DNA of 64,000 bases from NCBI RefSeq assembly GCF_029255285.1, contig NZ_JAPUVI010000093.1:81029-145028 (forward strand), in the 5' to 3' direction. This document shows positions 57,033 through 64,000 of this stretch, one piece after another. How positions within the stretch are numbered: the first letter of the stretch is position 1; each line of letters begins with the position of its first letter. Source of the DNA: Accumulibacter sp. Lineage in GTDB: Bacteria > Pseudomonadota > Gammaproteobacteria > Burkholderiales > Rhodocyclaceae. A model generated the notes under the pieces. The model was not told where the DNA came from. It was given only the letters and a program-made list of their open reading frames with translations, and did not search any database. The position numbers were made by a program, and so were the translations under genes.

Positions 57033-58118
57033 ATGCCACTACTTGAGATTCGCAAGGTCAGTCGCCGTTTCGGCGACCTCAAGGCGCTCGACGACGTCTC
57101 CCTGTCGATCGAGGCCGGCGAGTTCTTCACCCTGGTCGGACCTTCGGGTTGCGGCAAAACCACGCTGCTGCGCATGATCGCCGGCTTCGACGAACCCGAT
57201 GACGGCGAGTTGCTGCTCGACGGGCGACTGCTGGCCGGCATTTCGCCCGAGAAAAGGCCGGTGCACACCGTTTTCCAGAGCTACGCCCTGTTTCCTCACC
57301 TCAGCGTGGCGCAGAACGTCGCTTTTCCCCTCGAGATGGCCGGCGTCGGACGCGACGAGCGGCGGCGGCGTCTCGCCGAAGCGCTCGCCCTGGTCGCGTT
57401 GACAGACAAGGCCGAGCGCTATCCGAACGAACTGTCCGGCGGCCAGAAGCAGCGTGTCGCCCTGGCCCGCAGCCTGATCGACCAGCCGCGGGTGCTGTTG
57501 CTCGACGAACCGCTGGCGGCGCTCGACGCCAAACTGCGCGAGCAGATCCAGGGCGAACTGATTGCCTTGCAGCGCAAGATCGGCATCACCTTCGTATTCG
57601 TCACCCACTCCCAGCAGGAGGCGCTCGCTCTGTCGCAGCGGATTGCGGTGATGAATCAGGGGCGTATCGAGCAGATCGGCGCGCCGGCGGAGATTTACAA
57701 CTACCCGAAGAATCGCTTCGTCGCCGACTTCATCGGGACGATCAACCTGTTGCCCGTCGAGGTCAGGGAAGCGGCGGCCGATCATCTGCGGCTTTTCGCC
57801 AGCGGACTCGGCGACCTCGTCGGCCCGCCGGCGGCCACCGCTCGACCCGGACAGCACGGCGTCCTCGCCTTACGCCCCGAACAGGTCGGCATCGTTGCTG
57901 GCGTCCCGGCGCAGGAACTGGGCAACCATTTTCAGGGCCGGGTCCGCGATTACCTCTACCTGGGCGATGTCACGGTGTACAAGGTCGCGCTCGACAACGG
58001 AGTGATCGTCGAGGCGCTGGTCGCCAACTCGCTGCCCGGACCGACCCGCTTCCTCGAGCGCGGCGACCCGGTCGGCATTGCGTGGCGGCGCGACGCCGGA
58101 GTCTATCTGCATGATTGA
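57033..58118 (+). CDS. potA: Spermidine/putrescine-type ABC transporter ATPase
   Basis: A 361-residue importer ATPase. Walker A GPSGCGKTTLL, signature LSGGQKQRVALARS, Walker B VLLLDEPLAALD and H-loop VTHSQQEAL are intact, and the C-terminal TOBE domain begins near residue 270. FADFIGTINLLPVEV and the sugar/polyamine-type architecture place it with PotA/PotG. The first of four tightly overlapping genes. Confidence 0.92.
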   Translation: MPLLEIRKVSRRFGDLKALDDVSLSIEAGEFFTLVGPSGCGKTTLLRMIAGFDEPDDGELLLDGRLLAGISPEKRPVHTVFQSYALFPHLSVAQNVAFPLEMAGVGRDERRRRLAEALALVALTDKAERYPNELSGGQKQRVALARSLIDQPRVLLLDEPLAALDAKLREQIQGELIALQRKIGITFVFVTHSQQEALALSQRIAVMNQGRIEQIGAPAEIYNYPKNRFVADFIGTINLLPVEVREAAADHLRLFASGLGDLVGPPAATARPGQHGVLALRPEQVGIVAGVPAQELGNHFQGRVRDYLYLGDVTVYKVALDNGVIVEALVANSLPGPTRFLERGDPVGIAWRRDAGVYLHD

Positions 58119-58965
58119 GCCGCGTCACCGACAGCGCGCCGCGGCGTCGCGCGGATCGCCGAACGGCTGGCTGCTCGGCGCCCCACCGGCCGTTTTCCTG
58201 CTCGTCTTCTTTCTCGCGCCGGCGCTGTTGATGGTCGGCGCTTCCTTCCAGGAGCCGGGCGAATTCGGCGGCCTGGCGCCATTGCTGCAGGACGGCCGGC
58301 TCAATCTGTCGCTCGAGAGTTACCGCTTCTTCTTTGGCGACCGGATTTATGCCGAGATATTCCTGCGTTCCTTCATCGTCGCCGCGGCGACGACACTGAT
58401 CTGCCTGATGCTCGCCTATCCGCTGGCCCTGGCGATCGCGCAGAGTGCCAAACGTCGGCGCGATCTGCTGGTGTTGCTCGTGATTCTGCCGTTCGCGAGC
58501 AACTTCCTGATCCGCATCTACGCCTGGATCGTCCTTCTCGGTCCGGCCGGCCTGCTCTACACACCAGGCGCGGTGATCGCCGGCATGGTCTATGTCCATC
58601 TGCCCTTCATGGTGCTGCCGCTCTACGCCAACCTCGAAAAGCACGATCCGGCGCTGCTCGAAGCGGCGCAGGATCTCGGCGCCGGGCGATGGACGCGCTT
58701 CCGGCGGATTACGTTACCGCTTTCGCTGCCCGGCGTGTGGGCCGGCTCGGCGCTGGTCTTCATCCCGGTCCTCGGCATGTTTGCCGTCCCCGAGTTGCTC
58801 GGCGGCACGCGCGACATGCTGATCGGCAACCTGATCAAGGAGCAGTTCCTCGACAACCGCGATTGGCCGCTCGGCGCGAGCCTGTCCATCCTGCTGACCG
58901 TCGGCGTCCTGCTGCTGGCCGGATTGTCGGCGTGGTCCGCGCGGCCGCGCCGGAGCGTGCCATGA
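58111..58965 (+). CDS. potB: Spermidine/putrescine ABC transporter permease (PotB type)
   Basis: A 284-residue six-helix permease of the PotB group. The EAA-type motif AAQDLGAGRWTRFRRITLPLSLPG that contacts the ATPase is present, followed by a GMFAVPELLGG segment typical of polyamine permeases. Its start overlaps the potA stop by eight bases and its stop overlaps potC by four bases. Confidence 0.92.
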   Translation: MIEPRHRQRAAASRGSPNGWLLGAPPAVFLLVFFLAPALLMVGASFQEPGEFGGLAPLLQDGRLNLSLESYRFFFGDRIYAEIFLRSFIVAAATTLICLMLAYPLALAIAQSAKRRRDLLVLLVILPFASNFLIRIYAWIVLLGPAGLLYTPGAVIAGMVYVHLPFMVLPLYANLEKHDPALLEAAQDLGAGRWTRFRRITLPLSLPGVWAGSALVFIPVLGMFAVPELLGGTRDMLIGNLIKEQFLDNRDWPLGASLSILLTVGVLLLAGLSAWSARPRRSVP

Positions 58966-59750
58966 AACGCGGCGCGCCTGGCCTGTGGGCCGCGGCCTTG
59001 TCCGTTTATGCCTTCCTCTATGTGCCGCTGGCGATTGTCGTGCTGTTCTCCTTCAACGACTCGATGCTCAGCGCCGAGTGGGTCGGATTCACCACGCGCT
59101 GGTACGCAACGCTGTTCGCCGACCAGCAGATGCTCGATGCGGCCGCCAATTCGCTGTTCATCGCGCTCAGCGCCGCCAGCTTGTCGACCGTTCTCGGAAC
59201 GATGGCCGGACTGGCCATGGCGCGCCGCCGGTCGGCCTGGCTGGGCGGCCTGCCCCTGCTCGTGCTGGGGCCGGTGGCGATGCCCGAGCTGCTGCTCGGC
59301 GTGTCGCTCCTGTTGTTCTTTCGTCAGGTGCTCGATCTGACGCTCGGCCTGCTTTCCATCCTCATCGCCCACGTCACCTTCTCGATCGGCTTCGTCGCCG
59401 TCGTCGTCCGCAGCAGCCTGGCGATGCTCGACGAGAGCATCTTCGAAGCGGCGCGCGATCTCGGCGCCAGTTCCTGGCAGACCTTCCGCCACGTCACCCT
59501 GCCGCTCATCCGACCGGCCGTGCTGGCCGGTTTCCTGATGAGCTTCACGCTCTCGATCGACGATTTCGTGATCACCTTCTTCGTCGCCGGGGTCGGCGTC
59601 ACAACCTTGCCCTTGCAGATCTACTCGCTGATCAAAGTGGCGGTGACGCCGGAAATCAATGCCGTATCGACGCTGCTGATGGCGCTCACGCTGACCCTCA
59701 TCGCGCTGGCCGCGAAACTGGCGCCGGATGCCCTGAAGGGCCGGCTGTGA
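58962..59750 (+). CDS. potC: Spermidine/putrescine ABC transporter permease (PotC type)
   Basis: A 262-residue permease of the PotC group. The first helix with YAFLYVPLAIVVLFSFNDS is diagnostic, and the EAA motif EAARDLGASSWQTFRHVTLPLI is present. The conserved SIDDFVITFFVAG segment follows. It overlaps potB (ATGA) and potD (GTGA). Confidence 0.93.
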   Translation: MKRGAPGLWAAALSVYAFLYVPLAIVVLFSFNDSMLSAEWVGFTTRWYATLFADQQMLDAAANSLFIALSAASLSTVLGTMAGLAMARRRSAWLGGLPLLVLGPVAMPELLLGVSLLLFFRQVLDLTLGLLSILIAHVTFSIGFVAVVVRSSLAMLDESIFEAARDLGASSWQTFRHVTLPLIRPAVLAGFLMSFTLSIDDFVITFFVAGVGVTTLPLQIYSLIKVAVTPEINAVSTLLMALTLTLIALAAKLAPDALKGRL

Positions 59751-60829
59751 AGATCTGGCCAAGCCTTCGCCGATGGGCGCGGCGGCTGGCCGCGCTGGCG
59801 GCGCTGGCCGCGCCGGCGCACGGCGAGGATGTCCTCTATCTGTACATCTGGAACAGCTACCTCTCGGAAGACACCGTCCGCCGTTTCGAAAGCCAGTGCC
59901 GCTGCCGGGTCAATCAGGACTACTACTCGGACAACGAGGAGATGCTGGCCAAGCTCGATGCCGGTGCGACCGGCTACGACCTGCTGGTTCCCACCGGCTA
60001 CGCGGTCGAGACCTTACTGCGGAAGAACGCGCTTCGCCCACTCGACAGGACGAAGCTGCCGAAGCTCGCCAATCTCAAGTCCGACTTCCGCGAGCCCTGG
60101 TACGACCCCGGCCTGCGCTACACCGTGCCCTATGCGACGACGGTCACGCTGCTCGGCTACAACGCCACCCGCCTGGCTCAACTCGGCCTGCCGACCGATA
60201 GCTGGGCACTGATCTTCGAACCGCGCCACCTCGAGAAACTCAAGGGCCGGGTGACGGTGCTCAACAGCCAGCGCGAACTGATGGCTGCTGCCATGAAATA
60301 TCTCGGCCACTCGGTTCAGGAAACCGACCCGGCGCGCTGGGACGAGGCCAAGCGCCTGATCCTGCGCGCCAAGCCTTACTGGGCGACTTTCTCCAACAGC
60401 ACCTATATCAAGGATCTGGCGCTCGGCAACATCTGGGTTGCACACGGCTACTCGAGCGACATGTATCGCGCGCAACAGGACGCGCTGGAGGCCGGGCGTC
60501 CTTTCGCGATCGATTTCCGCACGCCGAAGGAGGGTGCGGTGCTGGCGGTCGACAGCTTCGTCCTGCATCAGGGCGGCCGCCGCCCCGACCTCGCTCATCG
60601 CTTCATCGACTTCATGCTCGACGGAGCCAACGCGGCCGACGTCTCCAACCTGATCGGCGCCGGCAACCCGAATGCCGCCGCGATGCCGCACATCCGGCCC
60701 GAAATCGCCGGGCATCGCGGCATCTTTCCGCCGCCCGAGGAACTACGCCGGCTCGAAATGCTGCGCGACTTCGACCCGAAAACGCGTCGCCTGCTATCGC
60801 GGATGTGGACCGAGATCAAGGTTCGCTGA
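59747..60829 (+). CDS. potD: Spermidine/putrescine-binding protein (PotD/F type)
   Basis: A 360-residue periplasmic binding protein starting at a GTG that overlaps the potC stop. A signal peptide ends near PAHGED. The mature protein has LYIWNSYLSEDTVRRFE, the DLLVPTGYAVETL and YATTVTLLGYN segments typical of polyamine-binding proteins. The ligand is a polyamine by family; an exact compound cannot be told from sequence. The last gene of the operon. Confidence 0.92.
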   Translation: MKIWPSLRRWARRLAALAALAAPAHGEDVLYLYIWNSYLSEDTVRRFESQCRCRVNQDYYSDNEEMLAKLDAGATGYDLLVPTGYAVETLLRKNALRPLDRTKLPKLANLKSDFREPWYDPGLRYTVPYATTVTLLGYNATRLAQLGLPTDSWALIFEPRHLEKLKGRVTVLNSQRELMAAAMKYLGHSVQETDPARWDEAKRLILRAKPYWATFSNSTYIKDLALGNIWVAHGYSSDMYRAQQDALEAGRPFAIDFRTPKEGAVLAVDSFVLHQGGRRPDLAHRFIDFMLDGANAADVSNLIGAGNPNAAAMPHIRPEIAGHRGIFPPPEELRRLEMLRDFDPKTRRLLSRMWTEIKVR

Positions 60830-60905
60830 AACGCGGTCGGCCGCGGCGCGCTTCGTGCTGCCGGCAGCGAGCCCGGGGCAGGGCGCTCATCGACGCTGGC
60901 CGGCG

Positions 60906-61139
60906 CTACTTCCCAGCCCGCAACGCCGCCTGCTGGCGTTGGTATTCCTCATAGGACATGCTCGCGCTGGCCAGGCAGCGCTTGTGCTCCTGGGTGTCGT
61001 AGATCTTGTTGCACTCGTTGGTTTGCCAGGATTGCCCCGTGCGGTAGACGTCCTGCGACGTACAGGCGGCGAGTGCCGGCACGAGCAGGAACGACGCCAC
61101 AAGCCGCCAGCCGCGAGTCGCTTTTTCCGAAGTTTCCAT
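60906..61139 (-). CDS. Small lipoprotein
   Basis: A 77-residue protein. A signal peptide ends in lipobox LAAC (Cys about 26). The mature part has two Cys residues within TNECNKIYDTQEHKRCLA and a Gln/Ala-rich tail. The ATG at 61139 has GAGG upstream. Small lipoproteins of this kind are common in Rhodocyclales; no function is known. It lies 17 bases downstream of another small lipoprotein gene. Confidence 0.7.
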   Translation of the reverse strand: METSEKATRGWRLVASFLLVPALAACTSQDVYRTGQSWQTNECNKIYDTQEHKRCLASASMSYEEYQRQQAALRAGK

Positions 61140-61156
61140 GAGTTGACCTCGACAGA

Positions 61157-61357
61157 TCATGATCCGCTGACCCCGGATCTCAGCGGAGAGGAAGCACCGC
61201 TCTCCGGCCAGGGCTCGCAATAGGCGTTGACAGCGTATTGTCCGCTCTGTGGGGCGAATGCGAAGGGCCTTCCTCTGCATTGGGTCGATAGGCACATGCA
61301 GGCGCTCATCGCTGCGCAGAACGTGAGAAGCAATGCCAGTCGAAAAATCGCTTTCAC
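61157..61357 (-). CDS. Small putative lipoprotein
   Basis: A 66-residue protein starting at a GTG with a strong AGGAGG seven to eight bases upstream. A hydrophobic signal segment (FRLALLLTFCAAMSAC) ends in Cys of a lipobox-like AMSAC. The mature tail is short, Cys- and Pro-containing, and unrecognised. The adjacent lipoprotein gene suggests a small two-gene operon. Confidence 0.55.
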   Translation of the reverse strand: MKAIFRLALLLTFCAAMSACMCLSTQCRGRPFAFAPQSGQYAVNAYCEPWPESGASSPLRSGVSGS

Positions 61358-61623
61358 CTGCTGAACCTCCTGTTGAATAGACTGGACAGCGCAATTCGGC
61401 AGCGCAAGCGGCAAGCTTGCTGATTTCAAAACCAAGCGCATCACCGGTCAGCCGACCGGAACTGGCAGCGCTCCACTTATCGAAGAGCATTGGCTGTCCA
61501 AGCAAACGGGGCCGCCTCTCAATTCTACTTCCGTTGCCCCCAAGGCAGGCGCATTGAACGGCGACCTCGGCCAGCTGCGGTGAATTGATTGCGCCCGCGG
61601 AGAATATCGGACATAATCGCCGC

Positions 61624-62760
61624 ATGAAAAGCGGCAATTACACCTACATCTGGCAGACCAACGAGTGGCCGGACTGGCGCTACGACCTGGCGGCCCTTGC
61701 TGGCCCATTGGCCGAGGTCAGCCGCGCCCAGGGCCTGCTGCTGGGGCGCTTGGCGGATGTTGGCATGCCCCTGCGCGATCAGGCCAGTCTGTCGGCACTC
61801 ACCGAAGACGTGGTCAAGACCAGCGAGATCGAGGGCGAACAACTCGACGTCGAGTCCGTGCGCTCGTCCATTGCCCGCCGCCTGGGGGTGGACATCGGCG
61901 CCCTCGGCCCGGTAGATCGGCATGCGGAAGGCGTGGTCGAGATGGTACTCGACGCCACGGCCAACTGCGACGCGCCGGTTTCGCGGGAACGCTTGTTTGG
62001 CTGGCACGCGGCGCTCTTTCCGAGCGGTTACTCCGGCCTTTCGAGAATCGGGGTCGGCGCCTGGCGCAACGATGCCGGCGGCCCTATGCAGCTTGTGTCC
62101 GGCCCTCCCGGCCGCCAGCGGGTGCATTTCCAAGCGCCGCCCGCCGAGCGCCTGGAGACCGAGACGGAGCGATTTTTCGACTGGGTCAATGGCCATACGG
62201 GCGAGCCGCCGCTCATCAAGGCCGGCCTCGCCCATCTGTGGTTCGTGACCCTGCACCCCTTCGACGACGGCAATGGCCGAATCGCCCGCGCCGTTGGCGA
62301 TCTGCTGCTGGCCCGTGCCGATGGCAGCCCGCAACGCTTCTACAGCCTCTCAGCCCAGATCCAGCGTGAGCGCAAGGCCTACTACGACATCCTGGAGCGC
62401 ACCCAGAAAGGCACGCTTGACGTCACCGATTGGCTCGCCTGGTTCCACAACGCCTTGCACCGTGCCGTCGATCAGGCGCAGCACACCCTCGACGCCGTTC
62501 TGGCCAAGGCGCGTTTCTGGCAGCGCTTCGCCGGCACCCCGATGAACGAGCGCCAAGTGAAACTCGTCAATCGATTGCTCGATGGCTTCGAAGGCAAACT
62601 CACCACGAGCAAGTGGGCGGCGATTGCCAAGTGCTCGCCGGATACAGCGCTGCGCGACATCAACGAACTGCTCGCGCGGGGCGTGCTGCGCAAGACCGCC
62701 GCGGGCGGACGCAGCACCCACTACGAGTTGAACGAAGCGTCGGCGGGGGATCGCCCATGA
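61624..62760 (+). CDS. Fic family protein (AMP-transferase type) with N-terminal inhibitory motif
   Basis: A 378-residue protein. The N-terminal helix has TSEIEGE (Thr66 to Glu72), fitting the [S/T]xxxE[G/N] inhibitory motif of class II Fic proteins. The Fic core has HPFDDGNGR (211-219), with the catalytic His and the ATP-binding residues intact. A C-terminal winged-helix segment (KWAAIAKCSPDTALRDINELLARG) follows. Such proteins AMPylate protein targets. No antitoxin gene is adjacent; the inhibitory helix is in cis. The preferred start is the ATG at 61624, 39 bases inside the open frame. Confidence 0.9.
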   Translation: MKSGNYTYIWQTNEWPDWRYDLAALAGPLAEVSRAQGLLLGRLADVGMPLRDQASLSALTEDVVKTSEIEGEQLDVESVRSSIARRLGVDIGALGPVDRHAEGVVEMVLDATANCDAPVSRERLFGWHAALFPSGYSGLSRIGVGAWRNDAGGPMQLVSGPPGRQRVHFQAPPAERLETETERFFDWVNGHTGEPPLIKAGLAHLWFVTLHPFDDGNGRIARAVGDLLLARADGSPQRFYSLSAQIQRERKAYYDILERTQKGTLDVTDWLAWFHNALHRAVDQAQHTLDAVLAKARFWQRFAGTPMNERQVKLVNRLLDGFEGKLTTSKWAAIAKCSPDTALRDINELLARGVLRKTAAGGRSTHYELNEASAGDRP

Positions 62761-62854
62761 ACCAAGCCATGATCAACTGCGAAACCACACCAAGCGAGTT
62801 CGCTGCCGAACGCCAGTTCGATTCCCGAAATCACTCTCGAACGCCTGATTATCC

Positions 62855-62918
62855 AAAGTGCGGACCCGCATGCCGGGTGGTGTGGGGAGGGCCGGTTAGA
62901 CGCCGGCCCTTACCCGAT
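62855..62918 (+). mobile_element. 3' end of a group II intron (domain V-VI remnant), probably IIC-attC type
   Basis: A small hairpin TGCG-GACC-CGCA (62859-62870) with flanking text ending GGTGGTGTGG resembles the apical part of domain V. Next comes an 8-bp stem (62888-62895 with 62903-62910) plus GGG/CCC pairing around a bulged A62912. This is domain VI with the branch-point A six bases before a 3' end ending in AT at 62918. The remaining domains and the reverse transcriptase are absent; the 5' side is truncated near 62855. It ends exactly one base before the TGGGG of an attC R'' core. Confidence 0.5.
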
Positions 62919-62923
62919 TGGGG

Positions 62924-63433
62924 CTAGATTGCACCGATGTTCTCCAGAATCTGATGATAGCGGGCCGATGAAATGCCGCGCACTTGCTCTGACGCCAAGC
63001 CGCCTAAGTGACCGGGGGAGCATTCAATTCTTGGGCGCTCAGTGGAAGTGCCGAACTTTATGGACACAGGGCAGCCAAGAACTCGTTCATATCCTGGCGG
63101 CTGATTTGCGAGCTTCGCAGAGACGGCGGGTTCAGTGGTGGCGTCGTGCTCGTAGATTTCGAGGTAACGCTCAAATACCGGCTACTCGACTTCTGCCCAA
63201 AGGCCCCAGCCGAAATAGCCGTCACGGTCTGTGAACTGCAAAGGCAAGAGGCAGCGAATGAAATAGCGCTCTCCGAACTGGCAAAGATCCGTGGTCCATT
63301 TAGCCTTCGACGCACGTTCTTCTTCGGGGATCGCCCAGACGTCATCTGGAAGCGAGTATCCGTAGTCGGTAGGAAGGCCGTCATGCGACTCGCCGCAGTG
63401 TGGGCAGACAAACGACGGTGAGGATTCAGTCAT
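62924..63433 (-). pseudogene. DUF2199 protein interrupted by one in-frame TAG (integron cassette gene)
   Basis: The frame starts at ATG 63433 and reads as a DUF2199 protein: CPHCGESHDGLPTDYGYSLP, WAIPEEERASKAKW, RYFIRCLLPLQFTDRDGYF, GWGLWAEVE. It then meets TAG at 63184-63182. The same frame continues with PVFERYLEIYEHDATTEP to RPRIECSPGHLGGLASEQ and ends at TAG 62926-62924. The second half also matches the family, so a single nonsense codon separates two intact halves; I verified codons one by one. It has no promoter of its own. Confidence 0.8.
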
Positions 63434-63441
63434 ACCTAGAA

Positions 63442-63529
63442 CCCCAACGTAAAAGTAACCGGCGCCGGAGCGCCAGCGGAGGGGACCCAAATGCAGCATT
63501 TGGGTGTCCGGTTGACTGTCATGTTAGCC
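63442..63529 (-). other. attC-like recombination site between two integron cassettes
   Basis: On the minus strand the site starts with R'' GGCTAAC (63529-63523), two bases after the upstream gene stop. It contains L''/L' arms AACCGG and CCGGTT, a central hairpin with 9-base arms (ACCCAAATG and CATTTGGGT), and ends with R' GTTGGGG (63448-63442), eight bases before the next start. The 88-base span and imperfect folding are in the normal attC range. Core consensus matches are approximate (RYYYAAC and GTTRRRY). Confidence 0.6.
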
Positions 63530-63530
63530 G

Positions 63531-63989
63531 TCATGCTCTTGGCAAGCGCGCGGCCTCTGGAACCTCTTGCATTAGGCCACGCAGTTTCGTGAGGGTAATG
63601 GGGCGCTGACCGTTCTTCTGCATGGCGCCACAGAGCCCCCAAACAAGAGCGCCTGGACCGTTGTAGATCTCGTCTGCCTCGCCGGACCGTCGAAGCAGCA
63701 AGACAACCAAATGCTGAGGTTCTGACCGCAGTGCGACGGATTTGCTTTGTGTGGCTTTAATCTGAACTAACCAGCCGTTGGGTGCCGTGGCGTCGTGGCC
63801 TTCAGATGACACGCCGAGTAGTGTTAGGCCGTAGTTGTGCGCCGCGACCATTTCGCCAATGCTCCCAACAAGATGCCCGTCGGGGGTAAAAGCCCTTCCA
63901 GGGAAGAGACTCTCGAATTCAGCCACGAGCTCGTAGAGCTTGCGAACAAGCTCAGGAACCTTTGCGATTGCGTCACTGTTGGGCTGCAT
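63531..63989 (-). CDS. Integron cassette protein, DUF6998-like, possible nuclease fold
   Basis: A 152-residue soluble protein. It begins with a helical segment (VPELVRKLYELVAEFESLFPGR), then a conserved-looking HLVGSIGEMVAAHNYGL, GHDATAPNGWLVQIKAT and YNGPGALVW, ending in MQKNGQRPITLTKLRGL. I recall this as the DUF6998 pattern. The acidic Glu in SIGE, Asp in GHDA and Gln-x-Lys in VQIKA resemble the catalytic positions of PD-(D/E)XK nucleases, which is inference. The start at 63989 lies just behind an R'-like TAGCC at the window edge; no promoter is present, as expected for a cassette gene. Confidence 0.7.
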   Translation of the reverse strand: MQPNSDAIAKVPELVRKLYELVAEFESLFPGRAFTPDGHLVGSIGEMVAAHNYGLTLLGVSSEGHDATAPNGWLVQIKATQSKSVALRSEPQHLVVLLLRRSGEADEIYNGPGALVWGLCGAMQKNGQRPITLTKLRGLMQEVPEAARLPRA

Positions 63990-64000
63990 TGAGACGGCTA

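Noticed and set aside
62810-62830. TTCGATTC resembling a tRNA T-loop
   Set aside because: No paired 5-base stem, no acceptor or anticodon arm around it on either strand.
62895-62901. Perfect GTTRRRY core (GTTAGAC) that could be an attC R' site
   Set aside because: It lies in the loop of the intron domain VI hairpin on the plus strand, and the cassettes point the other way. The core that fits the DUF2199 cassette is TGGGG at 62919.
62888-62910. 8-bp hairpin after the Fic gene as a terminator
   Set aside because: No T-run follows; the intron domain VI reading explains it better.

Overview
The window reads as a GC-rich chromosomal segment of a betaproteobacterium. Rhodocyclales (an Accumulibacter- or Azoarcus/Dechloromonas-like organism) is my best guess. 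This rests on gene order and content: rpsO-pnp, trxA-rho-rpmE, pyrG-kdsA-eno-ftsB, an M48 peptidase / orn / rsgA / pterin dehydratase cluster, a phasin and a PHA-granule family protein, and an exosortase-associated acyltransferase. The taxonomic assignment is inference, since no rRNA is present.

Layout. 0-12.3 kb: a partial M16 peptidase, small membrane proteins (BPSS1780 family, RDD, MAPEG), an MsbA-like ABC exporter, two divergent regulator/DUF2917 pairs (LysR and MocR type), a GST, a decayed ABC transporter pseudogene, and an HTH protein. 12.3-15.5 kb: dksA converges on pnp and rpsO, with two clear intrinsic terminators. 15.7-24.8 kb: a neutral-lipid storage locus with a 661-residue two-domain fatty acyl-CoA reductase, a ProQ-domain protein, a phasin, a patatin-like lipase, a TetR regulator, a TPR-like protein, a WS/DGAT wax ester synthase, a divergent acyl-CoA-binding protein and a PHA-granule family protein. 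Together these could make, carry and coat wax ester or PHA granules. 24.9-43.4 kb: housekeeping genes (rsgA, pterin dehydratase, M48 peptidase, orn, GT39, rpmE, rho, trxA, ferredoxin, fadD, pyrG, kdsA, eno, ftsB, peroxiredoxin, slyD) and a divergent FeoB without FeoA.

43.9-55.9 kb: envelope and signalling genes. A triple-VanZ/O-antigen-ligase-like fusion is followed by a REC-PAS-GGDEF-EAL protein, an HDOD-GAF-histidine kinase, an exosortase-associated acyltransferase, and a LolA-like protein divergent from an ABC ATPase plus a DUF1302 porin; the expected FtsX-type permease is absent. 55.9-62.8 kb: an alcohol dehydrogenase, a tightly overlapping potABCD-type spermidine/putrescine operon, two small lipoproteins and a Fic protein.

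62.8-64 kb (right edge): the most interesting part. I read it as the distal end of an integron gene-cassette array on the minus strand. There are two promoterless cassettes (a DUF6998-like protein and a DUF2199 protein broken by an in-frame TAG), an attC-like site between them, and the 3' end of a group II intron. The intron end abuts the R'' core of the DUF2199 cassette in the position and orientation expected of a group IIC-attC intron. Any integrase would lie beyond the right edge.
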